A stretch of 13,045 nucleotides of DNA from JAGTRP01 sp035255045. Lineage in GTDB: Bacteria; Pseudomonadota; Gammaproteobacteria; Burkholderiales; Rhodocyclaceae. Both the position numbers and the translations under genes were made by a program. Below the pieces are notes generated by a model that saw only the letters and a program-made list of their open reading frames with translations, was not told the DNA's origin and searched no databases. The stretch spans positions 1 through 13,045 of the forward strand of contig DATFAA010000068.1 of NCBI GenBank assembly GCA_035255045.1, given 5' to 3'. Below are positions 13,003 through 13,045 of the stretch, in pieces (positions within the stretch are counted from its first letter, which is position 1; the number at the start of each line of letters is the position of its first letter).

Positions 13003-13045
13003 ATGTTCAGCAAAATGTCCCCGATCCGCCGTCCCGAACCCGCCG
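13003..13045 (+). CDS. Unidentified gene, first 14 codons only, sigma-54 driven
   Basis: An ATG at 13003 is preceded by a good Shine-Dalgarno sequence GAAGGA (12991-12996) with a six-base spacer. The frame is open to the window edge and encodes MFSKMSPIRRPEPA. This is too short to identify. The short polar, basic start shows no signal peptide so far, which leaves a cytoplasmic protein most likely; bactofilin-type proteins often start in a similar way, but that is only a guess. Promoter, ribosome site and start codon are in the right order, so a real gene is likely. Its regulation by the neighbouring two-component system is predicted from the two dyads upstream. Confidence 0.6.
   Translation, partial: MFSKMSPIRRPEPA

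Noticed and set aside
1..13045. CRISPR arrays, tRNA or rRNA genes, insertion sequences
   Set aside because: No regularly spaced repeats, no tRNA-like or rRNA-like sequence, and no transposase or terminal inverted repeats were seen.

Overview
The window is very GC-rich DNA from a bacterium, most likely a betaproteobacterium (Rhodocyclales or Nitrosomonadales-like). That placement is inferred from an alternative complex III / caa3 oxidase operon, a GlrK-QseG-GlrR (QseEGF) two-component system and sigma-54 promoters occurring together. It is not proven by any marker gene here.

Bases 1-6959 (+ strand) are the 3' part of one respiratory operon. In order it holds the end of actE (cytochrome c of alternative complex III), actF, a small conserved membrane protein, an SCO/SenC copper chaperone, caa3 oxidase subunit II with CuA and a fused cytochrome c, subunit I (A2-type), subunit III, a small subunit IV, and a membrane-tailed short-chain dehydrogenase. 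All eight gene junctions overlap by 1 to 8 nt, so translation looks coupled throughout. The operon would carry electrons from quinol to O2 through a joined complex III and oxidase.

Bases 6960-7289 are non-coding and contain a sigma-54-like promoter. It precedes a 516-residue membrane diguanylate cyclase (7290-8840) with an active GGEEF site, a canonical I-site and a C-terminal hemerythrin domain that keeps all seven iron ligands. This looks like an O2- or redox-responsive c-di-GMP synthase.

Bases 8841-9356 look empty at first. They contain, on the minus strand, a 60-codon gene for a predicted exported peptide (9024-9206) with a good ribosome binding site, a near-consensus sigma-54 promoter (9245-9260), and an upstream dyad (9323-9340) of the GlrR-type form TGTCGC-N6-GCGAC.

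Bases 9357-12710 (minus strand) are the glrK-qseG-glrR operon: sensor kinase, lipoprotein and sigma-54-dependent response regulator with an intact GAFTGA loop. Bases 12711-13002 carry two perfect copies of TGTCGC-N6-GCGACA (12795-12812 and 12860-12877) and a sigma-54 promoter (12951-12967) pointing right into a gene that begins at 13003 and runs off the window.

The most interesting point is the last two regions together. The two-component system is flanked on both sides by sigma-54 promoters, each with dyads matching the TGTC-N10-GACA sites known for enterobacterial GlrR. This predicts a local regulon made of an exported peptide (or a regulatory RNA) on one side and an unidentified divergent gene on the other.
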